The notes: a model not told the origin generated them from the sequence alone. 19,676 nt of DNA from Nitrososphaerota archaeon (GCA_016871975.1 VHBM01000021.1:1-19676), one strand, 5' to 3'; counted from the stretch's first letter, positions 5,963 to 13,668 are shown. A program made the numbers and translations.

Positions 5963-7039
5963 ATGTGGAAGATCCCACTAGTAGCAATTTTGGTATTTGC
6001 CTTACTGCCTGTTAGTACTTCATTTTCACAAACCTTTGATAACGAGTCACAGCTTGGAATCAAGCTTACAAACACACAGCCTTTTAGCTACAAAGACTCT
6101 GATGGAAAGACTGTTGTGGTTGGCGAGATAAAAAACACAAAAAACTTTCCAATAACTGGAGTCAAGATTTGGGCCGGCTTTTATGACAGCAAGGGCCAGC
6201 TTTTAGAATCAGCAATTGGAACACCAATTCTTAATGTGATTTCGTCACAGGGAACATCGCCGTTTGTCATAAAATCAAAAAATGCAGATTCTGCGATTGC
6301 AAACATTTCAGTTAACCTACTTGGCTTTAACTCATCTCCAATAAAGCAGTCGCTACTCAAAATAGAGCCAAACCCGCTGCGAATAGGAAGCCAGATTTCA
6401 CTTTCTGGCAAAATAACAAACACAGGATCTGCTGAAAGCGCAAGCACAAAGATTTACCTTGTATCATATGATGCGTTTGCTCCGCCAAGAATTGTTGGTG
6501 TTGATACAATTGAGCTAAGTCAGACAGTAAAACCTGGCACATCAGCTGACTTTGAATTTACTACAGAATACAACACAAGGGCATCAACATTCAAAGTGGT
6601 AGCAGAATCAAACAACTATCTTTCTCCTCTGACTAATGTTGACAAGCTTGCACTTGAAATGCTTACAAGACTGGTTACAATAAATGATGTGTCATTGGCT
6701 GATACTGATGGAAACAAAATTCTTGCATCCGATCTCTCTGTTGGAATACCAATCAAAATACAGAGCAGTGCATGGATACAGTATGCAACTGATCAGGCGC
6801 TTACTAGCCAACCATATGTCTACTATGTCCAGATAAAGCAGGCAGGTGAGAAGCCTCTTGTTGAGTTTATTGGGATGGCAGAAGGAACATTTGTTGGTCC
6901 GACAAAACAGTTTCCACAAGTAAGCTGGACGCCAGAAAATGATGGGCTGTTTTACATAGAGACATACATCTGGGATGACACAAACCGTGCAATTGCATCA
7001 CCAGGTCCAATATCGCTAATACACGTAAAACCACAGTAA
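5963..7039 (+). CDS. Secreted beta-sandwich protein (FxLYD/CARDB-like domains)
   Basis: 358 residues from ATG 5963. MWKIPLVAILVFALLPVSTS followed by FSQTF is a classic Sec signal peptide; starting at ATG 5933 would put ten extra residues, with two acidic ones, before it. Mature residues about 30-120 resemble an FxLYD domain (VVVGEIKNTKNFPITGVKIW...FYDSKGQLL). Residues about 135-230 resemble a CARDB/FN3-type sandwich (LRIGSQISLSGKITNTGSAE...VKPGTSADFEFT). The last 110 residues are another beta-rich module (VSWTPENDGLFYIETYIWDD). No catalytic residues and no C-terminal anchor are visible. It is probably an exported or cell-surface protein. coaD follows after 28 bp with its own TATA box, so an operon is not required. 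Confidence 0.8.
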   Translation: MWKIPLVAILVFALLPVSTSFSQTFDNESQLGIKLTNTQPFSYKDSDGKTVVVGEIKNTKNFPITGVKIWAGFYDSKGQLLESAIGTPILNVISSQGTSPFVIKSKNADSAIANISVNLLGFNSSPIKQSLLKIEPNPLRIGSQISLSGKITNTGSAESASTKIYLVSYDAFAPPRIVGVDTIELSQTVKPGTSADFEFTTEYNTRASTFKVVAESNNYLSPLTNVDKLALEMLTRLVTINDVSLADTDGNKILASDLSVGIPIKIQSSAWIQYATDQALTSQPYVYYVQIKQAGEKPLVEFIGMAEGTFVGPTKQFPQVSWTPENDGLFYIETYIWDDTNRAIASPGPISLIHVKPQ

Positions 7040-7067
7040 ATTTATTTTCAATCAATCAACCAAACTT

Positions 7068-7544
7068 ATGCCTCAATTCAAGACAGTCGCACTAGGTGGG
7101 ACATTTGATATAATCCACAGGGGACATCTTGAGCTTTTGCGAAAGGCATTTTCAATCTCATCCAAAGTCATAATCGGACTGACAAGTGATGAGCTTGCAA
7201 TAAGAAAGGGGAAAAACCCTGTCAACAAGTACTCTAGAAGAGAAACGCTACTGAGCTCAGCAATTTTAAAAAATTTTCCAAACTCTTCATACGAAATTAG
7301 CAAGCTTGTAAATGACTTTGGCCCTGCTGCAATTGAGGGCGAAGTTGAGGCACTTGTCACAAGCGAGGAGACTAGCCACCAAGGTGATATCCTAAATGAC
7401 TTGCGAAAACAAAAGAAACTCCCGCCAGTAGCGGTAATAGTTGTGCCAATGGTTATGGCAAAGGACGGCAAGCGAATTTCTTCTACTAGAATCAAAAACT
7501 TTGAGATTGATACTGAAGGTAACTTGCCCCAAATTGACAACTAA
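7068..7544 (+). CDS. coaD: Phosphopantetheine adenylyltransferase, archaeal type
   Basis: A 158-residue nucleotidyltransferase that joins ATP and 4'-phosphopantetheine to give dephospho-CoA, the penultimate step of coenzyme A synthesis. The signature ALGGTFDIIHRGHLELL places the HxGH nucleotide-binding motif at residues 17-20; RISSTRIK near residue 140 is the second ATP-binding motif of the family. The length and the NKYSRRETLLSSA segment match the archaeal/eukaryotic COG1019-type enzyme rather than the bacterial one. A TATA-like AATTTATTTTC overlaps the stop of the previous gene (about 7037-7048) and predicts a leaderless mRNA. The protein is cytoplasmic. Confidence 0.93.
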   Translation: MPQFKTVALGGTFDIIHRGHLELLRKAFSISSKVIIGLTSDELAIRKGKNPVNKYSRRETLLSSAILKNFPNSSYEISKLVNDFGPAAIEGEVEALVTSEETSHQGDILNDLRKQKKLPPVAVIVVPMVMAKDGKRISSTRIKNFEIDTEGNLPQIDN

Positions 7545-7597
7545 CTTGTCTATCTTTGAGCTAGCCAGATAAAACAAAAAATTTCAATCATAGAAAA

Positions 7598-7927
7598 ATG
7601 AACATAGCAGACCAGATGCTTGCAAAGCTTGGAAGCGATGTTGCAAATCTAAAGGAAGGACTGCAACCAGAAAATCTCTCGTTTTGGTACAACAAAATTA
7701 TTACAGAGACAATTGACATGGCACCGCCATGGCTTCAGGACAAGATCAAAGTAAAGCAGGATCCAATCTTGCCAATGAAGTTCAACATCGACATATCAAA
7801 ACGTGCTGTGCGATATCTGATGATTGCAATTGATAACAATGTGGACGCAATGCCATACTCAACAAAGCTGTATTTTCTTAAAGTTCAGGAAATAATGTCA
7901 ACTGAGATGGACAAGTCACTAGTCTGA
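7598..7927 (+). CDS. Conserved-looking small protein of unknown function
   Basis: A 109-residue protein that I do not recognise. It is mostly helical by eye (MNIADQMLAKLGSDVANLKE, SFWYNKIITETIDMA, SKRAVRYLMIAIDNNVD, KLYFLKVQEIMSTEMDKSLV) and has a central proline-rich turn (APPWLQDKIKVKQDPILPMK). No signal peptide, membrane span, cysteine or catalytic motif. It follows coaD by 53 bp on the same strand and may be co-transcribed. Codon use looks like that of its neighbours. Confidence 0.7.
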   Translation: MNIADQMLAKLGSDVANLKEGLQPENLSFWYNKIITETIDMAPPWLQDKIKVKQDPILPMKFNIDISKRAVRYLMIAIDNNVDAMPYSTKLYFLKVQEIMSTEMDKSLV

Positions 7928-7977
7928 TCATCATTTTTACTTACAAGAAACATAAACTACTTTTTTGACGATACGAT

Positions 7978-8262
7978 CTAACTTCCTTTTTCTATTTCCA
8001 CTTCTTCATTTTGTGTTTTTGTATCGGTAATCTTGTGCTGTTTTTCAATAACAGACTGGATAAAATCGGTAAACTCTTCGGCCTGTCTTTGATCCTTTAG
8101 CAAAATACTGTGTGCAGACTTGTCTTTTAGTCCTACAATAATTTCATTTTCAATTACATCAAGTACCTCAGTGATAAAGGTCTCACTTCCATCCTTTATG
8201 AAAATCAGACTTGCTAGTTTTTTTGCTTCGTATTTATCAATGCAGAGAAATTTTTTCTTCAT
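7978..8262 (-). CDS. Small protein translated with trpS
   Basis: A 94-residue unknown. Its ATG overlaps the trpS stop by one base (TAATG), so it is almost certainly translated from the trpS mRNA. It starts MKKKFLCIDKYEAKKLASLIFIKDG; predicted strands (TFITEVLDVIENEIIVGLKD, AHSILLKDQ) suggest a compact alpha/beta domain up to residue 75. The last 20 residues (TDTKTQNEEVEIEKGS) look disordered and acidic. No motif links it to aminoacylation; the tight coupling is the only functional clue. Confidence 0.75.
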   Translation of the reverse strand: MKKKFLCIDKYEAKKLASLIFIKDGSETFITEVLDVIENEIIVGLKDKSAHSILLKDQRQAEEFTDFIQSVIEKQHKITDTKTQNEEVEIEKGS

Positions 8263-9371
8263 TAATCCTCAAGCAAGTATTTGTCAAGTTTGTCTCTTGC
8301 TTTTTCACGATTTTCTTGATGCGATTTTAGAAACTGGTTTATCTTTTCAATTAAAATTGCCTTTAGCTCCCCTGATAGCAGCTTGCCTGACCTGTAATCA
8401 TCATGGATTTTTTTCAGCTTGGCATCATCTGGCTCAAAGAAAATTCTAAGATACTGGTATGATACATCGATGTCTGGGTTTCCACCCTTTTTTCGGTGCT
8501 CCTCAATGTCTGGTTGGCCTCCAGAGAAAGCGTACTTGTTTACCTTCTTTTTTACAACCTCTGGTGCATCTGTTGTGTAAATGGTATTTGTCTCCTCAGA
8601 GGCTGACATTTTTCCGCCAGGCCCTTCAAGTGACGGTATCATGATGTTGTGAATAAGGGCAGGCTTTATCTTTCCAATTTTTGGTGCAACATCACGTGTT
8701 ATTCTAAAGTGTGGGTCTTGGTCAACACCTAGTGGTATCAATACTGGCTTGTCTTCAAGAAAGCAGGGCGCTGACTGGAGTGCGGTATAAAAAATCATTC
8801 CAGTGTTTGTATCGTTTGTAAAACCAAAGACTGCTTTCGTGTTTGAGAAATTGATCTTTTTTGCAACCTGTGCTGCAATCGGATAAAGAGTCTTGATGTT
8901 TTTTGTATCGATAATTATTTTTGTGTTCTCTGGCTTGAAGCCAAGCGCAATAAAGTCAAGTGCATTTTCGTCTGCATAGCGCCTTGTCTCTTCAAGTGTG
9001 AGGTTTTGCTTTGAGTAAAACTTTTCATCATCTGTTAGCTGAAAATACATGTTAACACCAAACTTTTCCTGAAGCCACTTCGCAAAGACCCATGGCACCA
9101 AGTGACCAATGTGCGTGTGTCCTGAAGGGCCTCTGCCCGTATAGAGGAAAAACTTGTTTCCTTTCTCATAATCATCTAAGATTCTGCCAAGCTCTCTGTG
9201 CGAGAAAAAAATACCTCGCCTTAGCATAAAATGTGACTCGCCAGTTATCTTTTCGATTCTTTGTAAAAGCTGTTTTGAAATTTTTTCAGTCCCAAACTGT
9301 TTAATCAGCTTGTCATAATCTATCTCGCCTTCTACATGCCACGGTGTTACAATGAAATCATCAGTAGGCAT
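8262..9371 (-). CDS. trpS: Tryptophanyl-tRNA synthetase
   Basis: A 369-residue class I synthetase that charges tRNA-Trp. The Rossmann signatures are TGRGPSGHTHIGHLVPW, with HIGH at 87-90, and GGKMSASEE, with KMSAS at 254-258. The segment PLGVDQDPHFRITRDVAPK (about 213-231) is typical of archaeal/eukaryotic TrpRS, as is the N-terminal extension before the HIGH motif. The length fits the archaeal form. It starts with ATG 9371, 51 bp from the divergent pheS, and both appear to use one TTTAAA box at 9393-9398. A 94-residue gene follows with a one-base overlap. Its substrate tRNA-Trp is encoded 7.4 kb away in this window. Confidence 0.97.
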   Translation of the reverse strand: MPTDDFIVTPWHVEGEIDYDKLIKQFGTEKISKQLLQRIEKITGESHFMLRRGIFFSHRELGRILDDYEKGNKFFLYTGRGPSGHTHIGHLVPWVFAKWLQEKFGVNMYFQLTDDEKFYSKQNLTLEETRRYADENALDFIALGFKPENTKIIIDTKNIKTLYPIAAQVAKKINFSNTKAVFGFTNDTNTGMIFYTALQSAPCFLEDKPVLIPLGVDQDPHFRITRDVAPKIGKIKPALIHNIMIPSLEGPGGKMSASEETNTIYTTDAPEVVKKKVNKYAFSGGQPDIEEHRKKGGNPDIDVSYQYLRIFFEPDDAKLKKIHDDYRSGKLLSGELKAILIEKINQFLKSHQENREKARDKLDKYLLED

Positions 9372-9392
9372 TCATTTTGACTTGCATTAAGG

Positions 9393-9398
9393 TTTAAA
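9393..9398. promoter_or_regulatory. Palindromic TATA box shared by divergent trpS and pheS
   Basis: TTTAAA (within GGTTTAAAAAGTC) is the only good TATA candidate in the 51-bp gap. Its centre is about 24-25 bases from the trpS ATG and 27-28 from the pheS TTG, so both genes would be leaderless or nearly so. AGTC TTTTTAG GACT (about 9400-9415) forms an adjacent imperfect inverted repeat. Confidence 0.55.
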
Positions 9399-9422
9399 AA
9401 GTCTTTTTAGGACTTTGTAATA

Positions 9423-10853
9423 TTGTCACAGGTTCTTCATCCTATTGAAAAAAAAATTATCAATGCCTTAAAGGAAACAGAAAAGCTTAGCACAGATGAA
9501 CTTGAGAAAAAAACCGAACTTTCATCTGATCAGATAAGACGCGGAATCGAGTGGCTAAAACTAAAAGGACTCGCTGATGTTTCTGAATCGCAAGAAACTA
9601 AACACCATCTTAGCTCTGCAGGATCTGAAGTACTCAAAGGCGGTTTACCTGAACGAAAACTAGTCAACCTGTTAAAGGATGGACCAAAAACATTTGATGA
9701 GGCAAAGCAGTCGCTATCAGAATCTGATTTTCATGCAGCGATAGCAAACGCAAAAAGAAACGACTGGATAACAATTGAAAAAGGCGACTCTACTACAAAG
9801 ATCTCACTCAAAGCAAATGATCCATCGCAGTCTTCAGAGGAAAAAGTTCTCCAAGAAATAAATCAGGGAAACTTTGATCAAAATACATTATATCATGATA
9901 AAAATCAGCACGAAAAACTTGTCGGATATTTCCGTCTCAAAAAACTTGGGTTAATTGAAGAAATCGTAAACAAATCAAAAACAATCTCGCTGACAGAAAA
10001 GGCAAAAGATATCGATACAAGCCAAATGGATATTGCAGAAATTGATGTTGTTGCAGCTGTTCCTGCCACATTTGTTGCAAGGACTCACCCTCTAAAGGAA
10101 GTGATAAACGAGATTCGCGAAGTTTTTACAAGTCTTGGATTTTCCGAAGTACTTGGCAACTTTACACAACCAAGCTTTTGGAATTTCGATGCACTCTTTA
10201 CTCCACAGGACCATCCAGCAAGAGAAATGCAGGACACATTTTACATCAAAGACTCTACGGCTGACAAGGTTGCAACTCCTTCCCAGATAAGGCAGGTTGC
10301 AAGATCACACAAGCTTGGATGGCGCTACAACTGGAATATAGAGGAGGCAAAAAGGATGGTACTTCGAACTCATACAACATGTGTTACAATAAAGTATCTT
10401 GCAGACCAAAAACCAGACGAGGCAAGAATATTTTCACTAGGCCGAGTGTTTCGAAATGAAAAGGTAAGCTACAAGCATTTGGCAGAATTCAACCAAGTTG
10501 AGGGAATTGTTGTTGGAAAAGATGTAACACTGCGAGATCTTATGGGACTGCAGCAAGAGTTTTACAAAAAGATGGGCCTTCCAAAGGTAAAGTTTTGGCC
10601 AACATTTTTTCCATACACCGAACCATCGCTGCAAAGCATGGTCTATAACGAAAGACTAGGAAAGTGGGTTGAACTTTTTGGCATGGGAATTTTCAGACAC
10701 GAGGTAACAAAACCGCTTGGCATCACAAAACCTGTTCTTGCATGGGGCGGCGGAATAGAACGGATTGCGATGTTAAAGTATGGATTAGATGATGTTAGAG
10801 AATTTTACAACAACAATCTTGGTTGGCTGAGGACTGCAATACAATGCCTGTAG
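9423..10853 (+). CDS. pheS: Phenylalanyl-tRNA synthetase alpha subunit
   Basis: A 476-residue class II synthetase subunit, the catalytic half of the heterotetrameric PheRS. The N-terminal 200 residues are built of winged-helix repeats (KLSTDELEKKTELSSDQIRR; then KTFDEAKQSLSESDF), as in archaeal/eukaryotic PheRS. The catalytic domain shows motif 2 (RVFRNEKVSYKHLAEFNQVEG, from about residue 340, split here only by my reading) and motif 3 (GGGIERIAML, about 442-451). FPYTEPS and ELFGMGIFRHEV are further family marks. The start is TTG at 9423; no ATG is suitably placed, and the TATA box at 9393-9398 predicts this codon at the transcript start. pheT overlaps its last ten bases. Confidence 0.96.
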   Translation: MSQVLHPIEKKIINALKETEKLSTDELEKKTELSSDQIRRGIEWLKLKGLADVSESQETKHHLSSAGSEVLKGGLPERKLVNLLKDGPKTFDEAKQSLSESDFHAAIANAKRNDWITIEKGDSTTKISLKANDPSQSSEEKVLQEINQGNFDQNTLYHDKNQHEKLVGYFRLKKLGLIEEIVNKSKTISLTEKAKDIDTSQMDIAEIDVVAAVPATFVARTHPLKEVINEIREVFTSLGFSEVLGNFTQPSFWNFDALFTPQDHPAREMQDTFYIKDSTADKVATPSQIRQVARSHKLGWRYNWNIEEAKRMVLRTHTTCVTIKYLADQKPDEARIFSLGRVFRNEKVSYKHLAEFNQVEGIVVGKDVTLRDLMGLQQEFYKKMGLPKVKFWPTFFPYTEPSLQSMVYNERLGKWVELFGMGIFRHEVTKPLGITKPVLAWGGGIERIAMLKYGLDDVREFYNNNLGWLRTAIQCL

Positions 10854-12478
10854 TAACACTATATCTTGACAGACTGCAAAGACTAGTTGGCAAAACAAAC
10901 CGAGAAAAAATAATTTCAACACTTCCTTTTCTTGGCCTTGACATTGAAGAGCAGACAGATGAATACATTAGAGTAGAGTACAGCCCAAACAGGCCGGATT
11001 ATGCAACAGACTTTGGAATCGCAGCAGGACTTCAGGGGCTTTTGGGAATAAAAAAAGGACTAGCTAAACTTGATGTAAAAAGAGGACAATACCAGCTAAA
11101 GGCAGACCAATCTGTAAGAAAAATTCGTCCATACATTACTGCAATTGTTGCAAAAAACGGAACACTAGATGATGAGACAATAAGACAACTTATCACACTA
11201 CAAGAAGACCTTCACTTTGGAATTGGAAGAAACAGAAAAAAATCGTCAATTGGAATTCATGATTTAGATAAAATCGAGTTTCCACTACGCTATACAACTA
11301 CCGCAAAAGAACATAGATTTGTTCCACTAGGTTCAGAGACTGAAAACTCCATATCAGAAATACTGCAAAACACCGAAGTTGGTCTGCAGTACGGAAATCT
11401 GCTTGAACACGCAGAAGTGGTGCCAGTTATTTTGGATGCTAAAGGAAACACGATATCATTTCCACCAATAATCAACTCTGCACTGACTACAGTTTCATCA
11501 TCAACAAAAAATCTTCTAGTTGAGGTTACGGCAACTGACAAAAACACTGCAGAAGATACACTAGCTGTTGTAGCTGCAACTCTGCAAAATGCTGGATTTT
11601 TACTAACATCAGTACAAATTTCAGGTGCAGGCAACACAACACCATCACTTAAAACAAAAAAAATGAGCCTTGGTGTTGAGCTTGCAAACAAAATACTTGG
11701 TCTCAAACTGCCATCAAGTGTCATCTCAGCTGCACTAAAAAAATGCAGATTGGATGCATTGCCAAAGAAAAACAAAATTTCTTGCACCATACCACGATTT
11801 AGATTTGACATACTTGGGCCAATGGATCTAATTGAAGAGGTTGCACTGGGATATGGGATTGAAAATCTCAAACCGACACTTCCGCAATCATCTGCAGTTG
11901 GACAAAAAAATATTGTAACAAAACAGCTTGATCTGCTAGGAAAAATAATGGTTGGACTTGGATTCACTGAAGCGCTAAACTCTAGTCTTGTCAGCAAAAA
12001 CGTCCAGTATGATATGATAAATCGAGACTCGTTTGGATTTCTACAAGTTGTCGAGTCAAAAAGCCAAGAGCATACAATTCTTCGTGATATGCTTCTTCCA
12101 AGTATGCTTGATACTCTATCAAGAAATGTACATGAACAATTTCCGCAGAAATTATTTGAAATCGGAACAGTGTTTTCTGCTGATGATCCAATAAAAGAAG
12201 AGATCTCATTGTGCTGCATCAGTGTACACAAGGACGCAAACTATTCAGAGATAAAATCAATTCTCCAGTCAGCACTAAAAACTGGATTTAACATAGAGTG
12301 TCAGACAAGCACATCAACTAACTTCTGTTTTACAAAAGGAAAGACTGCAGATGTTATTGCAAACAACTCTAAAGTTGGTACAATTGGTGAGATTGATTCT
12401 GCAATAGTTGAGAACTTTAAGATACGCATGCCAGTTGTTGCATTTGAGATAAAACTATCTGGGTTAATATTCAACTAA
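10844..12478 (+). CDS. pheT: Phenylalanyl-tRNA synthetase beta subunit
   Basis: 544 residues from ATG 10844, which overlaps the end of pheS by ten bases and indicates coupled translation. The N-terminus MPVVTLYLDRLQRLVG and VEYSPNRPDYATDFGIAAGLQGLLG mark the archaeal/eukaryotic-type beta subunit. A B3/B4 editing region follows (KIRPYITAIVAKNG...QEDLHFGIGRNRKKSSIGIHD), then a B5 domain (about residues 270-350, ending ...IPRFRFDILGPMDLIEEVALGYG) and the C-terminal catalytic-like module (IMVGLGFTEALNSSLV...LRDMLLPSMLDTLSRN). It pairs with PheS and contributes editing of mischarged Tyr. The length fits the archaeal family. An in-frame TTG at 10823 is further upstream but less likely. Confidence 0.95.
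   Translation: MPVVTLYLDRLQRLVGKTNREKIISTLPFLGLDIEEQTDEYIRVEYSPNRPDYATDFGIAAGLQGLLGIKKGLAKLDVKRGQYQLKADQSVRKIRPYITAIVAKNGTLDDETIRQLITLQEDLHFGIGRNRKKSSIGIHDLDKIEFPLRYTTTAKEHRFVPLGSETENSISEILQNTEVGLQYGNLLEHAEVVPVILDAKGNTISFPPIINSALTTVSSSTKNLLVEVTATDKNTAEDTLAVVAATLQNAGFLLTSVQISGAGNTTPSLKTKKMSLGVELANKILGLKLPSSVISAALKKCRLDALPKKNKISCTIPRFRFDILGPMDLIEEVALGYGIENLKPTLPQSSAVGQKNIVTKQLDLLGKIMVGLGFTEALNSSLVSKNVQYDMINRDSFGFLQVVESKSQEHTILRDMLLPSMLDTLSRNVHEQFPQKLFEIGTVFSADDPIKEEISLCCISVHKDANYSEIKSILQSALKTGFNIECQTSTSTNFCFTKGKTADVIANNSKVGTIGEIDSAIVENFKIRMPVVAFEIKLSGLIFN
12462..12472 (+). promoter_or_regulatory. TATA box for the structured RNA, inside the end of pheT
   Basis: GGTTAATATTC overlaps the last codons of pheT. 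Its centre is about 25 bases before 12491, where the paired region of the RNA begins. Confidence 0.45.
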
Positions 12479-12490
12479 ATTCTAGATAAT

Positions 12491-12660
12491 GTGCCCAATT
12501 AGAGCATGCACACAGACGGATTAGAATGACGATGATCGTATTTGATTGCGATGATTTCTAATTCACCCAGGTGTGCAACATGGGCAACCCCGGTCTCAGA
12601 GCCAAACGAGGCCTATGGCTAAAACCTATGACTTTGTGTGAGTCAGAACCGGGGGACATT
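12491..12660 (+). ncRNA. Structured RNA, probable H/ACA-type pseudouridylation guide
   Basis: No protein is encoded in this gap. Hairpin I: lower stem TGCACAC (12507-12513)/GTGTGCA (12571-12577) followed directly by ACA (12578-12580); internal loop of 4 nt (12514-12517) and 6 nt (12565-12570); a 9-bp upper stem (12518-12526/12556-12564, including one G-U); then a K-turn-like element, U12527-U12555, G12528-A12554, A12529-G12553, with AU 12551-12552 bulged and a C-G/G-C closing pair. The upper stem ends 13 nt before ACA. This is close to the archaeal H/ACA plan bound by L7Ae, Cbf5, Nop10 and Gar1. Hairpin II: CCCCGGT (12588-12594)/ACCGGGG (12648-12654), one G, then ACA (12656-12658); its interior is unclear (TGACT/AGTCA at 12629-12645 and competing AGCC/GGCT pairs). 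An outer stem TGCCCA/TGGGCA (12492-12497/12581-12586) encloses hairpin I. T/A-rich DNA follows as a likely terminator. No rRNA target is assigned. Other structured RNA classes are not excluded. Confidence 0.6.
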
Positions 12661-12725
12661 TTATTAAAAAATAAAAAATTATTTTCAAAGATTCGAAGAT
12701 ATTGCAAATCTCGCGATTATCTGTA

Positions 12726-12782
12726 ATGCCGGCTCCAAAAGAAATCTGGGACAAAATACTGGCAAAATCTCAAGCTTCCTAA
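12726..12782 (+). CDS. Very short reading frame (18 codons), doubtful
   Basis: ATG to TAA encodes MPAPKEIWDKILAKSQAS. It reads like the start of a normal thaumarchaeal protein but stops after 18 residues. No clear TATA box stands at the right distance, and the next gene has its own promoter just after it. It may be a short peptide, a decayed gene start or chance. Confidence 0.2.
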   Translation: MPAPKEIWDKILAKSQAS

Positions 12783-12791
12783 GACAAGCGG

Positions 12792-12805
12792 TTTATTGAT
12801 ATATG
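12792..12805 (+). promoter_or_regulatory. TATA box of the Lrp-type ligand-domain gene
   Basis: TTTATTGATATATG is centred about 27 bases before ATG 12826. It excludes the upstream in-frame TTG at 12796, which would lie inside the box. Confidence 0.6.
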
Positions 12806-12825
12806 TGAATATTTTTACTAAAACC

Positions 12826-13065
12826 ATGGCAACGGCCTATGTTTTAATCAACTGCGAACTAGGTTCAGAGGAGGCAATCATACAGCAGCTAAAGAGCCTC
12901 GAAGGAGTCAAAGAAGTTCATGGAACTTTTGGAGCATACGATATCTTGGCAAAAATAGAATCACCAACAGTTGAATCACTGCGTGAAACAATAACATGGA
13001 AGATTCGAAAAATTGAAAAGATTCGTTCTACTCTGACTTTGATGGGCATAGAAGGCCAATCTTAA
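12826..13065 (+). CDS. Stand-alone Lrp/AsnC ligand-binding (RAM) domain
   Basis: 79 residues (MATAYVLINCELGSEEAII...) covering one complete RAM/AsnC_trans_reg-type domain: strand AYVLINCELG, helix SEEAIIQQLKSLEGV, strand KEVHGTFGAYDILAKIES, helix TVESLRETITWKIRKIE, strand RSTLTLMGIE. It has no DNA-binding HTH. Single RAM-domain proteins are known in archaea and assemble as dimers or larger rings that bind amino acids or act as partners of full-length Lrp proteins. The ligand is not predictable here. The start at ATG 12826 is set by the TATA box at 12792-12805. The zincin-like gene follows after 18 bp and may be co-transcribed. Confidence 0.88.
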   Translation: MATAYVLINCELGSEEAIIQQLKSLEGVKEVHGTFGAYDILAKIESPTVESLRETITWKIRKIEKIRSTLTLMGIEGQS

Positions 13066-13083
13066 TCCCCTTTTTCTTGTGTC

Positions 13084-13647
13084 ATGCTTTTGCATTTTAT
13101 TTTCGTAATAAAAGATTCTGATCTTGGCAAAAGAGACAAAGAGTTTGATTATGTCAAGCAAATGTCACAGTTTTACAAGGCTTGGATAAAAAATAATTTT
13201 GACAAAGACTTTGATGTGCAGTGTGATGAGATGATAACAAAGCCTCGTGGTCTGTTTAACAAGCTAGACACTACAACACTTCTCAAAGACCACAGAGAGC
13301 GTGGCGAAGAAATCTATCACTTTTATCTGTGCCACTTTAGGCCACTGTGGACTGATTGCACATGTGAGGGGTATCACGCAGAAAATTTTGGGATGATTTG
13401 GTGGCAGACTCCAAAACAAGACGATCTATTCTTTTTGGCAGAAAAAAACTGTACCACAGTATCACATGAGCTGGCACACGAGCTGCTTAGACAGAATGGA
13501 AAGAAAAACTATGTTGATGTGGTACATGATGTATGGACAAAGCACACATTTGCTAATTTATCATTTGAAAAATATGACAAGGATTTTAAGAAAACAAACA
13601 CAAATCCAATTTTTATGACACTTGACACATCAAGTTTTGGACAGTAA
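13084..13647 (+). CDS. Putative zincin metallopeptidase-like protein (HELAH)
   Basis: 187 residues, family not recognised. TTVSHELAHELLRQNGKKNY carries HELAH at 128-132, the HExxH zinc-binding and catalytic motif, in a predicted helix. A third ligand could be H149 (VVHDVW) or H153 (TKHTF), but neither spacing matches a family I can name. A Cys/His group precedes it (HFYLCHFRPLWTDCTCEGYH, about 79-98), perhaps a second metal site. It lacks a clear signal peptide; the first ten residues (MLLHFIFVIK) look like a buried strand. It lies 18 bp after the RAM-domain gene, so joint expression is likely. The peptidase role is inferred from the motif alone. Confidence 0.72.
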   Translation: MLLHFIFVIKDSDLGKRDKEFDYVKQMSQFYKAWIKNNFDKDFDVQCDEMITKPRGLFNKLDTTTLLKDHRERGEEIYHFYLCHFRPLWTDCTCEGYHAENFGMIWWQTPKQDDLFFLAEKNCTTVSHELAHELLRQNGKKNYVDVVHDVWTKHTFANLSFEKYDKDFKKTNTNPIFMTLDTSSFGQ

Positions 13648-13668
13648 AATTTCTAAATCTGTAAAAAT

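Noticed and set aside
7073..7540. 155-codon frame opposite coaD
   Set aside because: Shadow of the clear CoaD reading frame with no promoter or recognisable motif.
10823..10843. In-frame TTG as pheT start
   Set aside because: ATG 10844 matches the family N-terminus and gives a short, typical overlap with pheS.
11290..12231. 313-codon open frame on the minus strand opposite pheT
   Set aside because: Low-complexity Ser/Thr/Phe-rich translation typical of an antisense shadow of an AT-rich gene; pheT is unambiguous.
12565..12570. Pocket strand ACCCAG could pair with CUGGGU near the peptidyl-transferase centre of 23S rRNA
   Set aside because: The other pocket strand (AGAC) does not pair with the sequence that would follow the target uridine as I recall it, so no target is claimed.
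12491..12660. SRP RNA or RNase P RNA
   Set aside because: Too short, and none of the conserved core elements of either RNA is visible.
12796..12825. In-frame TTG start giving an 89-residue RAM protein
   Set aside because: The TTG falls inside the TATA box; ATG 12826 is at the expected distance and matches the domain boundary.
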